Assembly: GCA_003427395.1 (NCBI GenBank)
Contig: BFEA01000020.1
Coordinates: forward strand, 2,268,039 to 2,332,038
Direction of reading: 5' to 3'
DNA: 64,000 nucleotides
Source: Chara braunii
Lineage: Eukaryota; Streptophyta; Charophyceae; Charales; Characeae
Under the pieces are notes generated by a model, which saw only the letters and a list, made by a program, of their open reading frames with translations, was not told the DNA's origin and did no database searches. A program made the translations under genes and the position numbers. Shown in pieces: positions 33,192 through 44,168 of the stretch. Numbering within the stretch: position 1 is the first letter of the stretch; every line of letters starts with the position of its first letter.

Positions 33192-33960
33192 TGTTACGGA
33201 CTCCGCCAGGGCTCGATCCCTGGTCTATCTTTTTGCTGTTTCTGCTGCATCCCGTTTTCGGCCTGGCACCCTTTTTTCCAAACCCCTCCTTTGGTACCGT
33301 CGGATTTTGGACAACTGGCGCCATGCTGCAATTCGGGCGCCACTTTCAAATACCGCATTTTTCAGTTCTTCCCTCAGGGCTTTTGCGGAAATACCCCTGG
33401 TACCGTACGTGTCACCGGTACTTATACCGGCTCCCCGTACAGTACGGGGACCAGTCTTGTACCAGTTTTCAGCTGCTCTAATTGTACTCAGTGTGACTTG
33501 CTGTTTCGGCATTCGGAATCCAAGACTTCGACTTTGTGCCCTTGCCACTGTGTCTGTGTCCGACCCTCAGTCGTGTCGAGTGAGTGAGTGTGTGTGTGTG
33601 CTCTCACTCTCTCACTCTCTCTCTCCTCTCCCTCGGCTCTCCCTCAGCCTCGCGCTCGTCACAAGGAGGGTGTGTGGCGATTGATGGGTCCGCTAGGTTG
33701 GGCACTGGAAGTGGAAGTGGCACCATACCTGGAGCTTGACGTAGAGGGAGGAAGAAGAAGTCTCTCGTTACTTGATTAACTCTGCCAATAATTGGTTTGT
33801 GGATGGTGTAACGTCGTTGGGATCCTGGGAATTTTGTGCTGCTGATTGAGTTGGAGATAGACAATATTGTTGAGAATTGATTAAATTCAATTCTATTTTT
33901 CGTTTGTGAGCTTCCGCTGTGTATTTTCATCATTGTCTGATATGGATTGCTCTCTCCATG
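33192..33960 (+). mobile_element. Candidate 3' LTR of chromovirus G2
   Basis: A polypurine tract (AGAGGGAGGCGATAG, about 33,177-33,191) precedes TGTTACGG, the typical TG start of an LTR. The interval contains a long open frame, but it is LTR sequence with no motif. A (TGTG)/(CTCT) simple run lies at 33,590-33,640. Right edge not determined. Confidence 0.5.
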
Positions 33961-34029
33961 TCTACTTGTCACTGCACATGTGTATGGGAACGTGTGAATG
34001 CCATGCTGGATTCATTTTCAATCAGGCAC

Positions 34030-34226
34030 ATGACACTTGTCTCCCCACGCTTCCGGGGTGAGGTGGTGGACTGGTGCTATGATTCCTGGGGGCGGTGGCC
34101 ATGGGTAAAGATGAGATTGGAGAATGAAATATGAGGAATCACCACGGTGTTCAGGTCGGTGAAATTATTTTAGCCGGAGACTTTAACTGCGTGGTGTCAC
34201 CCCCTCTCGATGCTGCAGTAGACAGA
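34030..34226 (+). pseudogene. LINE-2 endonuclease, part 1
   Basis: L1-like endonuclease relic: a WGRWPWVKMRLENEI-type segment, then after a shift IILAGDFNCVVSPPLDAAVDR. The reading stops at 34,226 where a solo LTR begins and resumes at 35,625, so the two parts are one interrupted gene. Confidence 0.75.
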
Positions 34227-35624
34227 TGTAATGACCCACCAAAAACACACACTGAGAACACTGCGGATTTCTGGGATTTGCCGCTGGAATGAATGCCTTG
34301 CTGAGATTCTCGCATTCTGCTGTGGTTTCCAAGTCTGTGTGTGTGTGCCTGCCTGATGGTTTGCATTCCTGTCTGAGTGCTTGTCGGCTGAGTGTGTGTG
34401 TGACCCGCAAGGGTACTTGTTGGTTGAAAGGGACCGCAGGGCCGGTACTTACCTGTGGCCGTGACTTTGAGGGTTGCAGCGGGGAAAAACACTCAAGTAG
34501 CGGGGGTAGGCCCGTGACACTTAGAGCAGCGGGAAAAACACTCAAGTAGCAGGTAGGCTGGTACCACTCAAGTAGTGGTAGAACTGTCGGGTACTGGAGA
34601 CCGAGCAGAAGAAGACAAAAAGTTGGCATTTTTAGAGGCCCAGTAGCGGTAGGTTAGAGGTAGGCCGGTACCAGTCCAAGTAGCCCGGGTCTAGGGCCTG
34701 TCCGGACCGATAGCAGAGCCTGCAATGATGTTTCCCTCCGAAAGGGAGGAGGTACCGGTTGCTGGGAGGCCACTCGGCCTAGGAAGTCACCGCCCAAGAG
34801 GCCAGTAGGCAGCTATATTTTCGGGAGGAGCAAGCAGCTCCTCCTCTCATTTGCGGTATGCAAGGATTGGCAACATGCTGCTGGAGCACAGCACTGGACT
34901 GGTACAGCACTGCCTGGAGGTGAAGGGCAGCTGGGCGCTCAGCCTGGCTATGGCGAGCAGCACAGTTTGAGGAGGAGGAAGAAGGGGGCTAGGGAAGAGA
35001 GTGGTGAGGCACCTACCTGGCTATGGTGGACACCATCCTCATCACCTTGTTGGGCGCTGCATCTGGAAGGCCCCAGTTGGGGTAGTGCCGCACCAAGGAA
35101 GCTCGAGGCAGAGTCAGGCATGGCGGCCTAGTCAGCAGCGGCATAGCTGCTTTGGGTTGTCCTTTGGACAGGAGTGCAGCGCCATAGCTGCTTTGTGTTG
35201 TCCTTTGCACAGAGAGGAGCAGAGCCCTCAGTTGTCCGCCATAGCCTAGGTTTGTGAGAGGTGGGAGAAGGGGGGAAGCCATAGCTATGGTGGACCTGTT
35301 GTTGTTGTTGTTGTGTCAGCAGTAAGAGGGAACTTCGGATACTGATTCTGGTTCATCCACTCATTGTTATTATTATTACTGGAAGAAGAATAAGATTGGC
35401 GAAGTGAAGGAGGAGGAGGAAGGTGAAGAGAGAAGGGGGATTTGTCATTGGTTCTTCTTCTTCTTCTTCTTCTTCTTCTTCTTCTTCTTCTTCTTCTTCT
35501 TCTTCTTCTTCTTTCTATCTTCTTTGGTCTCTATCTCTTTGCAAGTGCTTTCATTTCTTTCGCAATTGGGTGGCATTGTCTTTCATTGTGAGTTTGCACT
35601 TTGGGAATGACCAGGATTGTAACA
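34227..35624 (+). mobile_element. Solo LTR inserted in LINE-2
   Basis: Bounded by TGTAATGACC and TTGTAACA (TG...CA form), flanked by CAGA on the left and CAGAT on the right, i.e. a 4-5 bp target duplication. The flanking endonuclease reads across as VDR then WVEADSLA once the insert is ignored. Length 1,398 bp. It contains GCCATAGC-rich text and a (TTC)n run. The last ~1 kb resembles 39,000-40,026. Confidence 0.8.
35454..35512 (+). repeat. (TTC)n microsatellite
   Basis: About 19 TTC units inside the solo LTR; frames through it give only poly-Phe or poly-Ser. Confidence 0.98.
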
Positions 35625-38205
35625 CAGATGGGTGGAGGCAGATTCACTGGCCCTGATTATGAGCATGGCCACGCTGGGTTGCAGCGACGCGTACCGGGCC
35701 CTGCACCCCGATGAAAAACCATTTACCTTCTAGAGGAACACTGCCATGCAATCCAGCCGTATTGACATGATCTTTCCTTGCAATCCAGCCGTATTGCATG
35801 ATCTCATCCACTGCAGGACTCATCGACAAGCTGGAGCATGTGAAAATACACCCCACGGCAACATCTGACCACACTGCGGTCATAGCCAGCTACTTGCCAC
35901 TTGGTGGGGAATTCGGACATGGGCAGGCCACCGAAGGCTATTCCAGCATGGGTCTTTAAGAGCCCGATTCTGGGAAGGTTGGGTGCAAGGCTGCCAACCA
36001 GACAATGTCTTGAGCCAGGTTGTTGATGCCATCCACGACCTCCGGACCCGGTTGGCGGTCGCCCTCTAGAATAGTTATTTGGCGCATCAACAGATGGGGG
36101 AGGAGTTTGCACACAGAGTTCAGGAGCCGTTTCGGGGCCGGACGGGAGGACAGATGAAAGTTGAATGGTGGGCGGAGCAGGTGGAGGCCGCCCTTGCATG
36201 GACGGAATGGCAGGTGAAGGCGGTGGTGAAATGGGGCCGACGAACGAAGGGAACATGAACGCTGGTGGGAGAGCGGATGTCGAGGAAGTTTTTTGTGGCA
36301 GTGGGCACCAGCAAAGCCCCGACGGTAATGTCAGCAACGGATCACCCGTTCAACGATCAGATGGGAAGGCAGCGGATGACACTGGTTATCCTGACGTGTG
36401 ACACTGGTTATCCCGCAGAGGAGATGGACAGCGAGCCACAGCAGGATGTATGGCAGCATGTTCATGCTCAATTGGATCTGGAACGCAGCTGCAAACTGGA
36501 ACACGAAACATTTCACACGACGAGGTGAAGCGAGCCATTGCAGAGTTGCCTAGATTGAAAGCACCCGGTCTTGATGGCGTGCCACTGGTGTGGAGTTGTA
36601 CAAGGACTTCAGGCACTTCTTTGTGCAACTCCTCCTGCTGGCATACAATGAGGCCTTGTGACATGAAGGTGCCGCTGGGGTTTGCAGACGCATATACTGT
36701 CCTGCTGTACAAGAAAGGGCTCAGCGAGGATGTCCGCAACTGGCGCCCAATCTCCATCCCTCAATGCCATTTACAAAATCCTGGTGAAAGTGCTGATAAA
36801 TGGGCTGCGCGAAGTGCTGCCTACGCTCATTCACCCCACTCAAACGGGGTTTACACTGGGAACGGCGGGAAGGGAGATTTTAGCAAAGGTAATTCTGGCG
36901 CACCAAGTGCTGGAGGAAGGCGAGTGTGGGGGACAAACCACGGCCTTTACCTCAATAGACCTGGAAAAGGCCTAGGATAGGGTTTGATGGGAGTTTCTGC
37001 TGCAGGGGCTGGCTCAGTGGGGATTTGGGGGCATGTTTAGAGGCTGGATTAGGTGTTCGCTGCGCTGGGCAACAACAATCATGCAGGTCAACAGGGTGAG
37101 ATCCAAAAAGCTACAGGTCACCTGATCTGTGTGGCAGGGATGGCCGCTGTCCCTGGCCTTGTACGTCCTGTACATCCAGTTTCTGCACAAGATTCTGAGG
37201 GCCGACAGCAGACTGCAAGGCCTGAAGATGCAACCATACGAGCTGCTGCAGTCAACAGCTTTTGCCGATGATCCGGGGGCGGTGATCCCCCCCGCGGGGC
37301 CGCTAGCTGGCGCTGCTAAAGGAGGACTTCCCCCGGTGGTGGCACCGCTGACGGACTGGGACGTACCAACAGCTTTCTGCAAATATTCCGGGGCCCGGAT
37401 TAATTGGGCCAAATCCAAAGCCATGCTTCCCCCGGTGGTGGCACCGCCGACGGACTGGGATGTACCAACAGTGGAAGGGGACCAGAGAGTGATGTTTCTG
37501 GGCACTAATCTCACTCGCAGTTATGGAGCTGTGGAGCAGATGGCAATGCGGGCGGTGGCCGCTGTAGTACGACTCAATACATGGTCCTAACCGACTGGAC
37601 TGGGCATTTCCAGTAAGGTGCTGGTCATAAAACACTCCATGCTCGCCACGCTGTGGTATGCAGGCGCTATTCACATGCCGGGCCACCGGTTCGTTTCAGT
37701 ACCTAAGACGAGCAATTCATGCATACTTGTGGTCCAACAATGCACACGCAGAGAACTCCATATGCAGGGTGGCGTGGACCAAGCTCATGCAGCCGTTGTG
37801 GAAAAAGATTCGGATGCAAAATCAAATGTCCACCACGGCGGACGGAGCCCACAGCCAGCTGCTGTTCGGTAATAGGTTCATTTGTGACCGCAACGGGGAC
37901 CCGTTCCCATGGAGAGGGAGTAGGCACAGAGATGGTTTCACAGCGGCCCGATTTTGGAAGAGGTGGGAAGCGTACCCACTGCTGGTGGGCAAGGATCAAC
38001 AGCGGGGCTTCCAGTTTGGTCACATCCTGCAACAACATGTGCTGCCGGTGGAATAGGAGCCACCAAGTACCATTAGGATAGTGCGAAAAAAAGGATTGTT
38101 GAATTGGTTAGTTAACTTAGTAGTTACTCATGACTTCTCCTAAATTTCCTTGAATTTTCTTAATTGATTCTCAGCCGAAGCCGGGTAATGGCCCCGGTAT
38201 TTCAG
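35625..38205 (+). pseudogene. LINE-2: endonuclease part 2, reverse transcriptase, C-terminus
   Basis: After the solo LTR, the endonuclease continues (DAYRALHPDEKPFTF, SRIDMI, ATSDHTAV). The linker has a RMSRKFFVAVGTSKAPTVMS block. The RT shows LKAPGLDGVPL, VRNWRPI, QTGF, IDLEKA, GWPLSLALYVLYI and FADD at 37,261-37,272. The C-terminal part (37,658-38,056) reads AIHAYLWSNNAHAENSICRV and stops at 38,056. Frameshifts and stops are numerous, so it is dead. A 3' UTR leads to the poly(A) at 38,206. Confidence 0.85.
37327..37482 (+). repeat. Internal duplication in LINE-2 RT
   Basis: A ~46-bp segment (CTTCCCCCGGTGGTGGCACC... to ...GTACCAACAG) occurs at 37,327 and 37,436, 109 bp apart, right after the FADD motif. 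It inserts a repeated LPPVVAP(L/P)TDWDVPT peptide not expected in the family. Confidence 0.85.
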
Positions 38206-38216
38206 AAAAAAAAAAA
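38206..38216 (+). repeat. Poly(A) tail of LINE-2
   Basis: An A-run directly after GGCCCCGGTATTTCAG marks the LINE-2 3' end. Confidence 0.75.
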
Positions 38217-39000
38217 GAAAGGATAGTGTACAGTATGTCAGAGATGGTGGGTGATAGAGTAGGGAGTGCTTGGGGGGGGGGAGAGGTTAGTTACCATGGT
38301 AGGATGAGACGGGTCAAGGGCAGGGGGAGAGGGGGGGTGGGAGAAAACTTGGAAACTTGGAAAATATGGGGTCGGGGTAACGTCCTGGGAGGGGTGAGGG
38401 GAGGTTAGAAGAGGAGTACTGCTATAGTGGTTAGAATGGATGTCCGACAAGAGGAGCGGGCCTGTGGCGAATAAATGCAGGATTAGGTAGGAAGGGAGGC
38501 ACGAGGTGGGGAAGTGGGGTGGAAGAAGGGATGGACGTAGAACACTGCTTCTATTTGGTGGGGAGGGAACTAAGGACGTAGAACACTGCTTCTATTTGGT
38601 GGGGAGGGAACTAAGGGGCAATAGTGGTACAAAATGGTGTGGCCATCCTGGAAAGCCTGTGAGGCCGGTAAGGCAACCAGCCCATGCCCTGTGCACCCAT
38701 GGTTCACTTACTGTGTGACCGGGTACTGCTAGTAAGTCTCCTGACCACTAAATGAACCGGAAGGGGCCCAGGGGACAGGGAGGGAGGAGGTCCTTAAGTG
38801 GTGCCCCCTTGGCCAGGTGTCTAGGGCCGCAAGGGTAAGGCTGGTCTTATGCTGAGTGTTCGAACATTCGGTTTGTGTACTTGCTTGCCGGTGATGAGCA
38901 ACTGGACTGATGGCCCACAGAATAGATGCCCATCCCCCTTAAAGGGGTAGTTTTTTTTTGTTTGGGGGGGGGGGAAGAATGACAGGGACGGACTGAAATT
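38217..39000 (+). other. G-rich gene-free stretch with 41-bp tandem pair
   Basis: No gene recognised. Perfect tandem duplication of 41 bp (GGACGTAGAACACTGCTTCT...) at 38,533-38,573 and 38,574-38,614. The right part may be the degraded start of the LTR copy that follows. Confidence 0.6.
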
Positions 39001-40026
39001 GGGTGCCGAATGGGCAGGGGCACAAGTAGAATTTGTTAAGGGCCGGTAGAGATTTTCCAGCAAGTCGGTTGGGCCTAGAAGGGTCCAGTAGGTAATGATG
39101 GTCCAGGGCCTGAATGTAGGTTGGTAGAAGTCCAAGTTCAGGGCCTGCAGGTAGATATCAGTCTGCAATGAAGTTCCCACCAAAAGCAGGGAACACCGGT
39201 AGGCCTAGTGCACCCAAAGGAGGCCGGGTAGAAGCAGGTAGTGCCCGGCCAAAAGGTACCACAGGCCATTTGGTGCAATTAGCGCTCATTCACCCAGCAG
39301 TCATGCCCTTGCTCCGCCAAGAGGAGAGTAGGGGAGCTCCTGGAGGTTGAAGGTGGATCTGGAGGGTGAAGGAGAAGACCTCAATGGCTATGGGGGTGTA
39401 GTTGGGAGAGGAAGCCATAGACCTAGGCTAAGGAGGTGAGGGAGACAGACCTCTAGCCGGGCTCTGGTGTAGTCGAGGTAGAGGAAGGAGGTGGAAAACA
39501 ACAAGGAGATTCACCTTTGGATACGGTGGACTTTATCTTCTTCTCTGCTTCAAGGAAGCCCCTGAGTGAGTACCGGTTCGGCATGGACTCCCTCCGGAGA
39601 GAGTAGGCACGGTGGTAGTTGAGGGAAGTGGACATGCGAGTGTTTGCATTGTCCTTTGAACATCCGTGGTATAATTCGATGTCCCGCCATAGCCAGTAAC
39701 CATACTGAGGTGGAAGGAAGGTGAAGAAAGCCAAAGGAGGCTCTTTCCAAGGCTGGCGGTAAGAGAGAACAATCGGACATTGATTTTTGGCTCATTCATT
39801 CATTGCCGTAGCCTATTATTGTTATTAAGACGTTGGAGATAATGTTGAGGGAGAGATGATGGGGAAGAGTTGAGGACGGTGACGACATTGGTTCCAACTT
39901 CTGTTTATCTTTTTCTTTCTTCCATTGTTCTTCTTCCCTTGTCTCATTCTCCTTCTACGTGAGTTGCAATTGAATGCATTGTCTCTTCTTTGAATTCTGT
40001 ATTATGAGCTGACCAGGATAATAGAA
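39000..40026 (+). mobile_element. Second copy of the 34.2-kb LTR family (partial)
   Basis: Shares with 34,640-35,624 the order GTCCAAGT, CAGGGCCTG, TCTGCAATGA, GCCATAG, TCATTCATT/TCATCCACTCATT, ATTATTGTTATTA-like text, and the end GACCAGGAT(A/T). More diverged than expected for a matched LTR pair; the start is unclear. Confidence 0.55.
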
Positions 40027-40115
40027 CTTCTAAAGAAAAGAAAGATAGGGAAAGGGAGGGAAAGAAAGAGCAATTGTGATAACACAGACAACATGAAATG
40101 GGATGGGCTACTTAC

Positions 40116-40219
40116 ATTACAACATCGTTGCCAAGTGCAGCCTTGGCTCTGTTGACCAGGTGCTTCAGATACTGACTTTCATTCTTACTAGGTCTGTATG
40201 CACCAAACTCATTTTCCAC
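40116..40219 (-). CDS. Exon of a GH35 beta-galactosidase
   Basis: On the minus strand a CAG acceptor (TTTTCCAG) is followed by VENEFGAYRPSK...SQYLKHLVNRAKAALGNDVV, ending at a textbook donor GTAAGTAG. GH35 beta-galactosidases carry the VENEYG block with the catalytic acid/base Glu, then a YLKHL-type helix and an LG-DVV strand. This matches in order and spacing. These enzymes remove terminal galactose from cell-wall polysaccharides. Exon length 104 bp. I did not find the neighbouring exons; two decayed copies of the same exon lie upstream. It may be a real gene's exon or a captured fragment. Confidence 0.6.
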
Positions 40220-40600
40220 CTGGAAAATTGAATACCAATGATGACAATGAATAGGTGGTCAGGATTAAATGGAATACCATCACTGACAAAGACTGGGCAA
40301 TCAGGATAACATTATCCTTCTTTCAACCACGTGCTTCACATGTCGGCTTTCATCCTTACTCCGTCTGCATGCCCCAAACTCATTCTCCACGTGACAAATT
40401 GAATACCAATGATTACAAGGAAGCGGCCGTCCGGATGAAATCAAATACCATCAATAACATGGCACGGACAATCAGGATCCAACCTTATCCCTCATCAACC
40501 AGGTGCTTCAGATACTAACTTTCATTCTTACTTGGTCTGTACGCGCTGAACTGATTTTCCACCTGGCAATTCAAGTGCCATCAATAACAAGAAATGGACA
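40150..40600 (-). repeat. 171-172-bp tandem triplication containing the GH35 exon
   Basis: The exon and its upstream intron are repeated: the phrase (A/G)GTGCTTCA(G/C)AT falls at about 40,158, 40,329 and 40,501. Copy 2 (40,325-40,389) lost the AG acceptor (CAG to CAC). Copy 3 (40,490-40,565) kept it but reads VENQF (catalytic Glu to Gln) and has TAG for Gln. A fourth partial intron copy is near 40,905-40,970. Confidence 0.75.
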
Positions 40601-40614
40601 ATCGTGTACCAGTA

Positions 40615-40847
40615 GGCCTAGCTCAGTTGGTACACCCATGAACTGTTGAAATACAGACGTAAGCTTGAATCCAACTTCCGTCTTCACCCGAATAGAATGC
40701 CCGGTAATTATGACTGTACCTGGGCTGGAAATTGCACCAAATAGAGCTATAATGACCGGGTGTTCTATTCGGGTGAAGACGGTTGTTGAATGAGGCAGTC
40801 GATTCCACGATAATATCTCAAGGTTGTCACCCTTTATAAAAAAAAAA
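40615..40847 (+). mobile_element. tRNA-derived SINE with internal fold-back
   Basis: Head GGCCTAGCTCAGTTGGTAC is a pol III A box; CTTGAATCC is a B-box-like sequence. A 34-bp inverted repeat (40,678-40,711 and 40,749-40,782, three mismatches by eye) forms the body, and an A-run (40,838-40,847) is the tail. Two related heads occur at 44,462 and 60,150. Confidence 0.7.
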
Positions 40848-40849
40848 GA

Positions 40850-41625
40850 ACAAAGGGAAGAGACCAAGGAAGAGAGGAGGTAAAAGAACGATTCGAATAT
40901 CACTATTAATCAAACAGACACCAATAACAAAGACTGGACGATCGGGATCCAATCCTGTCCCTCTTTCTTCCCTTCTAGAAGCTGGCAATGTCCGAATTGC
41001 TGCACTTTGTGGCTTTCCTTTTCCCATCCTTACTTTCTTGTGGGGTAGGCAGTGGCAAAGACTATGATGATTTAACAAAGGTAAAGGTACATGACCAGTT
41101 ACGAGTTGGGGTTGCTTCGAAAACAGAGAGCAAGAGACTGTGAGGCAGAAGGGAGCAGGGTTAGTGGGAACAGGCTGGTAAGGACAGAAAAGCTAAGAAA
41201 ATAGGGTCAGTAACCCAGTGTCAACAAGGCCAGAATATGTGGCCCATTCTGACCCCCATAGAAAATGGGGGTTGCCTCTCATACCATGGTTCGCTGTTTG
41301 GCTGGTCCGACCATTCTTTCCCAAACTATTTCTGTGTCTTTTTTTTCCATCTCCCCTTCTCCCTTTTTTTTGTTTTTAAAGAAGAAAAAAAAACAGCTGC
41401 CTTCTCCTCGTATGGGAGACAGTTGCATTTTTTCCTACCCTATTATCTTCTCTCAATGTGTCTTACACTAGCTACCCATGTCTATGTCCTACCCTTAATC
41501 CTAAGGAAAGACCTGGAATCACAAGCAGCGAATAACCAACTAAGCTAGAATCACCAGGAGTGGGAGCGAAACGCCTTAAATACACTACTCAAACCTGAAC
41601 AGCCGCAGGGTTATGGGTCTAAGCC
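40850..41625 (+). other. Unrecognised stretch
   Basis: No gene recognised apart from the fourth partial GH35-intron copy at its left. Contains T-rich and A-rich runs (41,337-41,393). Frames lack motifs. Confidence 0.35.
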
Positions 41626-41629
41626 TACC

Positions 41630-41866
41630 AATCTCTGCTCTGTGCAGGGAGCAGCACCCAAGCTCCTAACACCTGGCACGGGCTGGGAAGACCAATCACC
41701 ACTTCCACAACCAGCCAGGAGGCCCAAGCCGAACATCTCCGCTGGTGAAGCCGAAGCGTAACACAGGAGGCCGTGGGGGATTGAATGGACGACGTGGGGA
41801 ATCGAACCCGCAACCTCCTGAATACCACTTACGTGCTCAAACCAACTGAGCTAGCTCGCTTGGGCT
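41630..41866 (-). mobile_element. Second tRNA-like SINE, minus strand
   Basis: On the minus strand GAGCTAGCTCAGTTGGTTTG (A box) is followed after ~35 nt by GCGGGTTCGATTCC, a near-perfect B box. The acceptor ends do not pair and there is no CCA-compatible cloverleaf, so it is not a tRNA gene. The body runs toward 41,630; no clear tail. Confidence 0.5.
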
Positions 41867-42111
41867 ATTTCTCTGTCTTATTCGGAACAAAAAGGGAAAT
41901 AAAAAACGTTTGCATTTGTTGCTAGTCATCTCCCATTTTTTCCCAGTGAAGTGTGTGTATTTCTGACACATCACCAACGGTATTTGTCAACGCCCCCAAC
42001 TAATTAGAAGTATGTCAAGCACTTGTCCCAACTAAATGGTAAGGATGCTTTTAAGAACCCATTCCTTTCGCCCTTTTAACAACTTGTTCCTTTTGTCTTG
42101 TGTCCATCAGG

Positions 42112-42272
42112 ATAGACACCTAAGAAACATTATTATTGACAATACGCATGAAGGCACGATTGGTACCACAAAGTACTACATTGACCATAACATTGCAGCA
42201 GAGGCAGGCGTGCCACTTCATGGCCCACATCCAGTTTCAATTGCTATCCGTTTCCCAGCGAACAGCCATTAA
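42112..42272 (+). CDS. Possible exon of unknown function
   Basis: After an acceptor-like TTGTGTCCATCAG, a frame reads DRHLRNIIIDNTHEGTIGTT and YYIDHNIAAEAGVPLHGPHP and stops at 42,272. Composition is protein-like and unlike the local repeats, but I know no family, and no other exon is evident. Confidence 0.25.
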
Positions 42273-42428
42273 CTGCCATTTCGTCAAAACAAAGATTTTG
42301 TTTTTGTATAAGGAAAATGGGCTTTGCTGGAAAGCCCAAAAAAAAAGGCCAAAACTGTTATGAGGGTTTGTCGGCCTTTGGAGAGAGAAGGTTAACAATA
42401 GTCGTATTTTTCATCACCACTTCAGGAC

Positions 42429-42607
42429 ACCCTTCACCACTTCAGGATGCAGCCTGCCTAAATAGGTGGTTTTCAGGGTCTTCGGACCTTTCACCACTTC
42501 AGGACCATTCAGGTCTGAAAATCCTGAATGGTCCTGAAGTGGTGAAAGCTCCGAAGACCCCGAAAACCACTTGTTTAGGCATGCTGCATCCTCAAGTGGT
42601 GAAGGGT
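42429..42607. repeat. 85-bp-arm palindrome
   Basis: Arms 42,429-42,513 and 42,523-42,607 are near-perfect complements around a 9-bp spacer. They are rich in the phrase TTCACCACTTCAGGA. A further partial copy of one arm lies at 42,788-42,870. Confidence 0.9.
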
Positions 42608-42660
42608 GGTTTTCATGGTCTTCGGACCTTTCACCACTTCAGCACCATTTAGGATTTTCA

Positions 42661-42792
42661 GACTGCCATAAACTCTCACTTGACCACTTCAGGACACCCT
42701 TTCAGACTGCCATAAACTCTCACTTTACCACTTCAGGACACCCTTTCAGACTGCCATAAACTCTCACTTGACCACTTCAGGACACCCTTCAC
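42661..42792 (+). repeat. Three tandem 44-bp units
   Basis: GACTGCCATAAACTCTCACT repeats at 42,661, 42,705 and 42,749, joined by (A)CCACTTCAGGACACCC, the same phrase that builds the neighbouring palindrome. Confidence 0.9.
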
Positions 42793-43227
42793 CGCTTCAG
42801 GATGCAGCTTGCCTAAACAAGTGGTTTTCAGGGTCTTCGGACCTTTCACCACTTCAAAACCATTCAGGATTTTCATACTGCCCAAAACTCTCACTTCAGA
42901 ATTTTCATTCCTGAATTTTCAGCTATCCGATAACCGCTTGTGCCTTTGGACTCACTTCAGTCCAGATACTACATCCGACATTCGGGAGGGTCTGCCAGAT
43001 CCTTAGAAGAGAAATTTTGATAATTTTTTGGCCTTTTTATTGAAGCTCACTTTCGTCCCCCCCCAAAAACAATCAAACCTTTCTTTTGAAGAAATGGCAC
43101 TTCATTTCACATCCTACAACAGTTATAGGTCAACGGGTCACACCAAACGAACAAAGAACTTCCCTTTTGGGGGGGAGCTTCTTCTCCCACGGGATCCTGG
43201 GATGGCTAGAGGCTACCGCTGTCGGCC

Positions 43228-43258
43228 CAAATACCCTTACAACTTACAAGGGTATTTG
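43228..43258. repeat. CAAATACCCTT palindrome, copy 2
   Basis: Arms CAAATACCCTT (43,228-43,238) and AAGGGTATTTG (43,248-43,258), 9-bp loop. Confidence 0.9.
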
Positions 43259-43259
43259 T

Positions 43260-44160
43260 CCATATTTTCGCAAGGCACAGAAACTGCATTTCTAGCGCAA
43301 GCTGGGGTAGTAGTGCGTCCATCCTTTTGTATAGGTCGCATCCAACTCTCAACAGTAAGAGGAAGGGAGGGCACTTTGTTTGTATTAGAGAGTGTGTGAG
43401 CACTTTGAGACACGCATTGATTATCTAGATGTCTGACGGTTCCGGGAACTGGTGGTCCGGCAAGAGATCTCGCACAATGGTGCAAGATAGAGAAATATTA
43501 AATTTTGATAAGCATGCCCGCGCACACTGCAGGCGCGCGCGCAGAAGCAAGTATTTGTGTAACCGACATCAAGGTTGACTATTAGTGTCGTGATTCGAGC
43601 TGATTATTGTTGACTTGCTGAAGCAGCACCGAAGTCAATGTAGGACGGAGTGCATGAGGCACCTTGATTATTGTGTTGTGGCTTGTCGGTCGGATCCAAC
43701 TGCAGCCTCGGCAAGGCATACGTAAACGGCGTCTGACACAGGTAATAGGTTGGGAGTTGTGTCCACTCAAGTACCGAGACCGTTGGCCAAAATAGTAAAA
43801 CTACAGGTTGAAAATGGCCGCTCACACGGGCCTGGAATTGGAGGCGAGCACAACGCAGACATGGGCAGAAGCACGCACAGCAACAATAAACGGTTTCCAA
43901 ATCTTCGCGTGGCAAGAGCAGGAGCTTGACGGCCGTGGGTTCAGTCGACAAGCCAAGTTGTGGCTTTGGCGCGGTTCGGTGGGCCAAGGTGTGGCCTTGC
44001 TTTATTTATGCAGGTCTGGACACGGGGCAGATATATTCATAAGAAATTTGGCCCCCGCTACAACCAGACTTGCGCTTAGCCCTATTGGCTACGACATTTG
44101 ACTTTCACGTAACACGTATGGGGATGAAGGCCAGCTGACGGCGGAGGAGCAGCTGAGTTA
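43260..44160 (+). other. Unrecognised stretch
   Basis: No recognised gene. A 97-residue frame at 43,808-44,101 has mixed composition but no motif. Short GC-alternating run (GCGCGCGC) near 43,533. Confidence 0.35.
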
Positions 44161-44168
44161 ATGGAGGA

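Noticed and set aside
33085-33684. 199-codon frame on +
   Set aside because: Spans the G2 spacer, polypurine tract and LTR start; no domain and ends in simple repeats.
35404-35656. Poly-Phe and poly-Ser frames
   Set aside because: Translation of the (TTC)n run inside a solo LTR.
41795-41866. tRNA gene on the minus strand
   Set aside because: A and B boxes are good, but acceptor and T-arm ends do not pair properly, so it is a SINE head.
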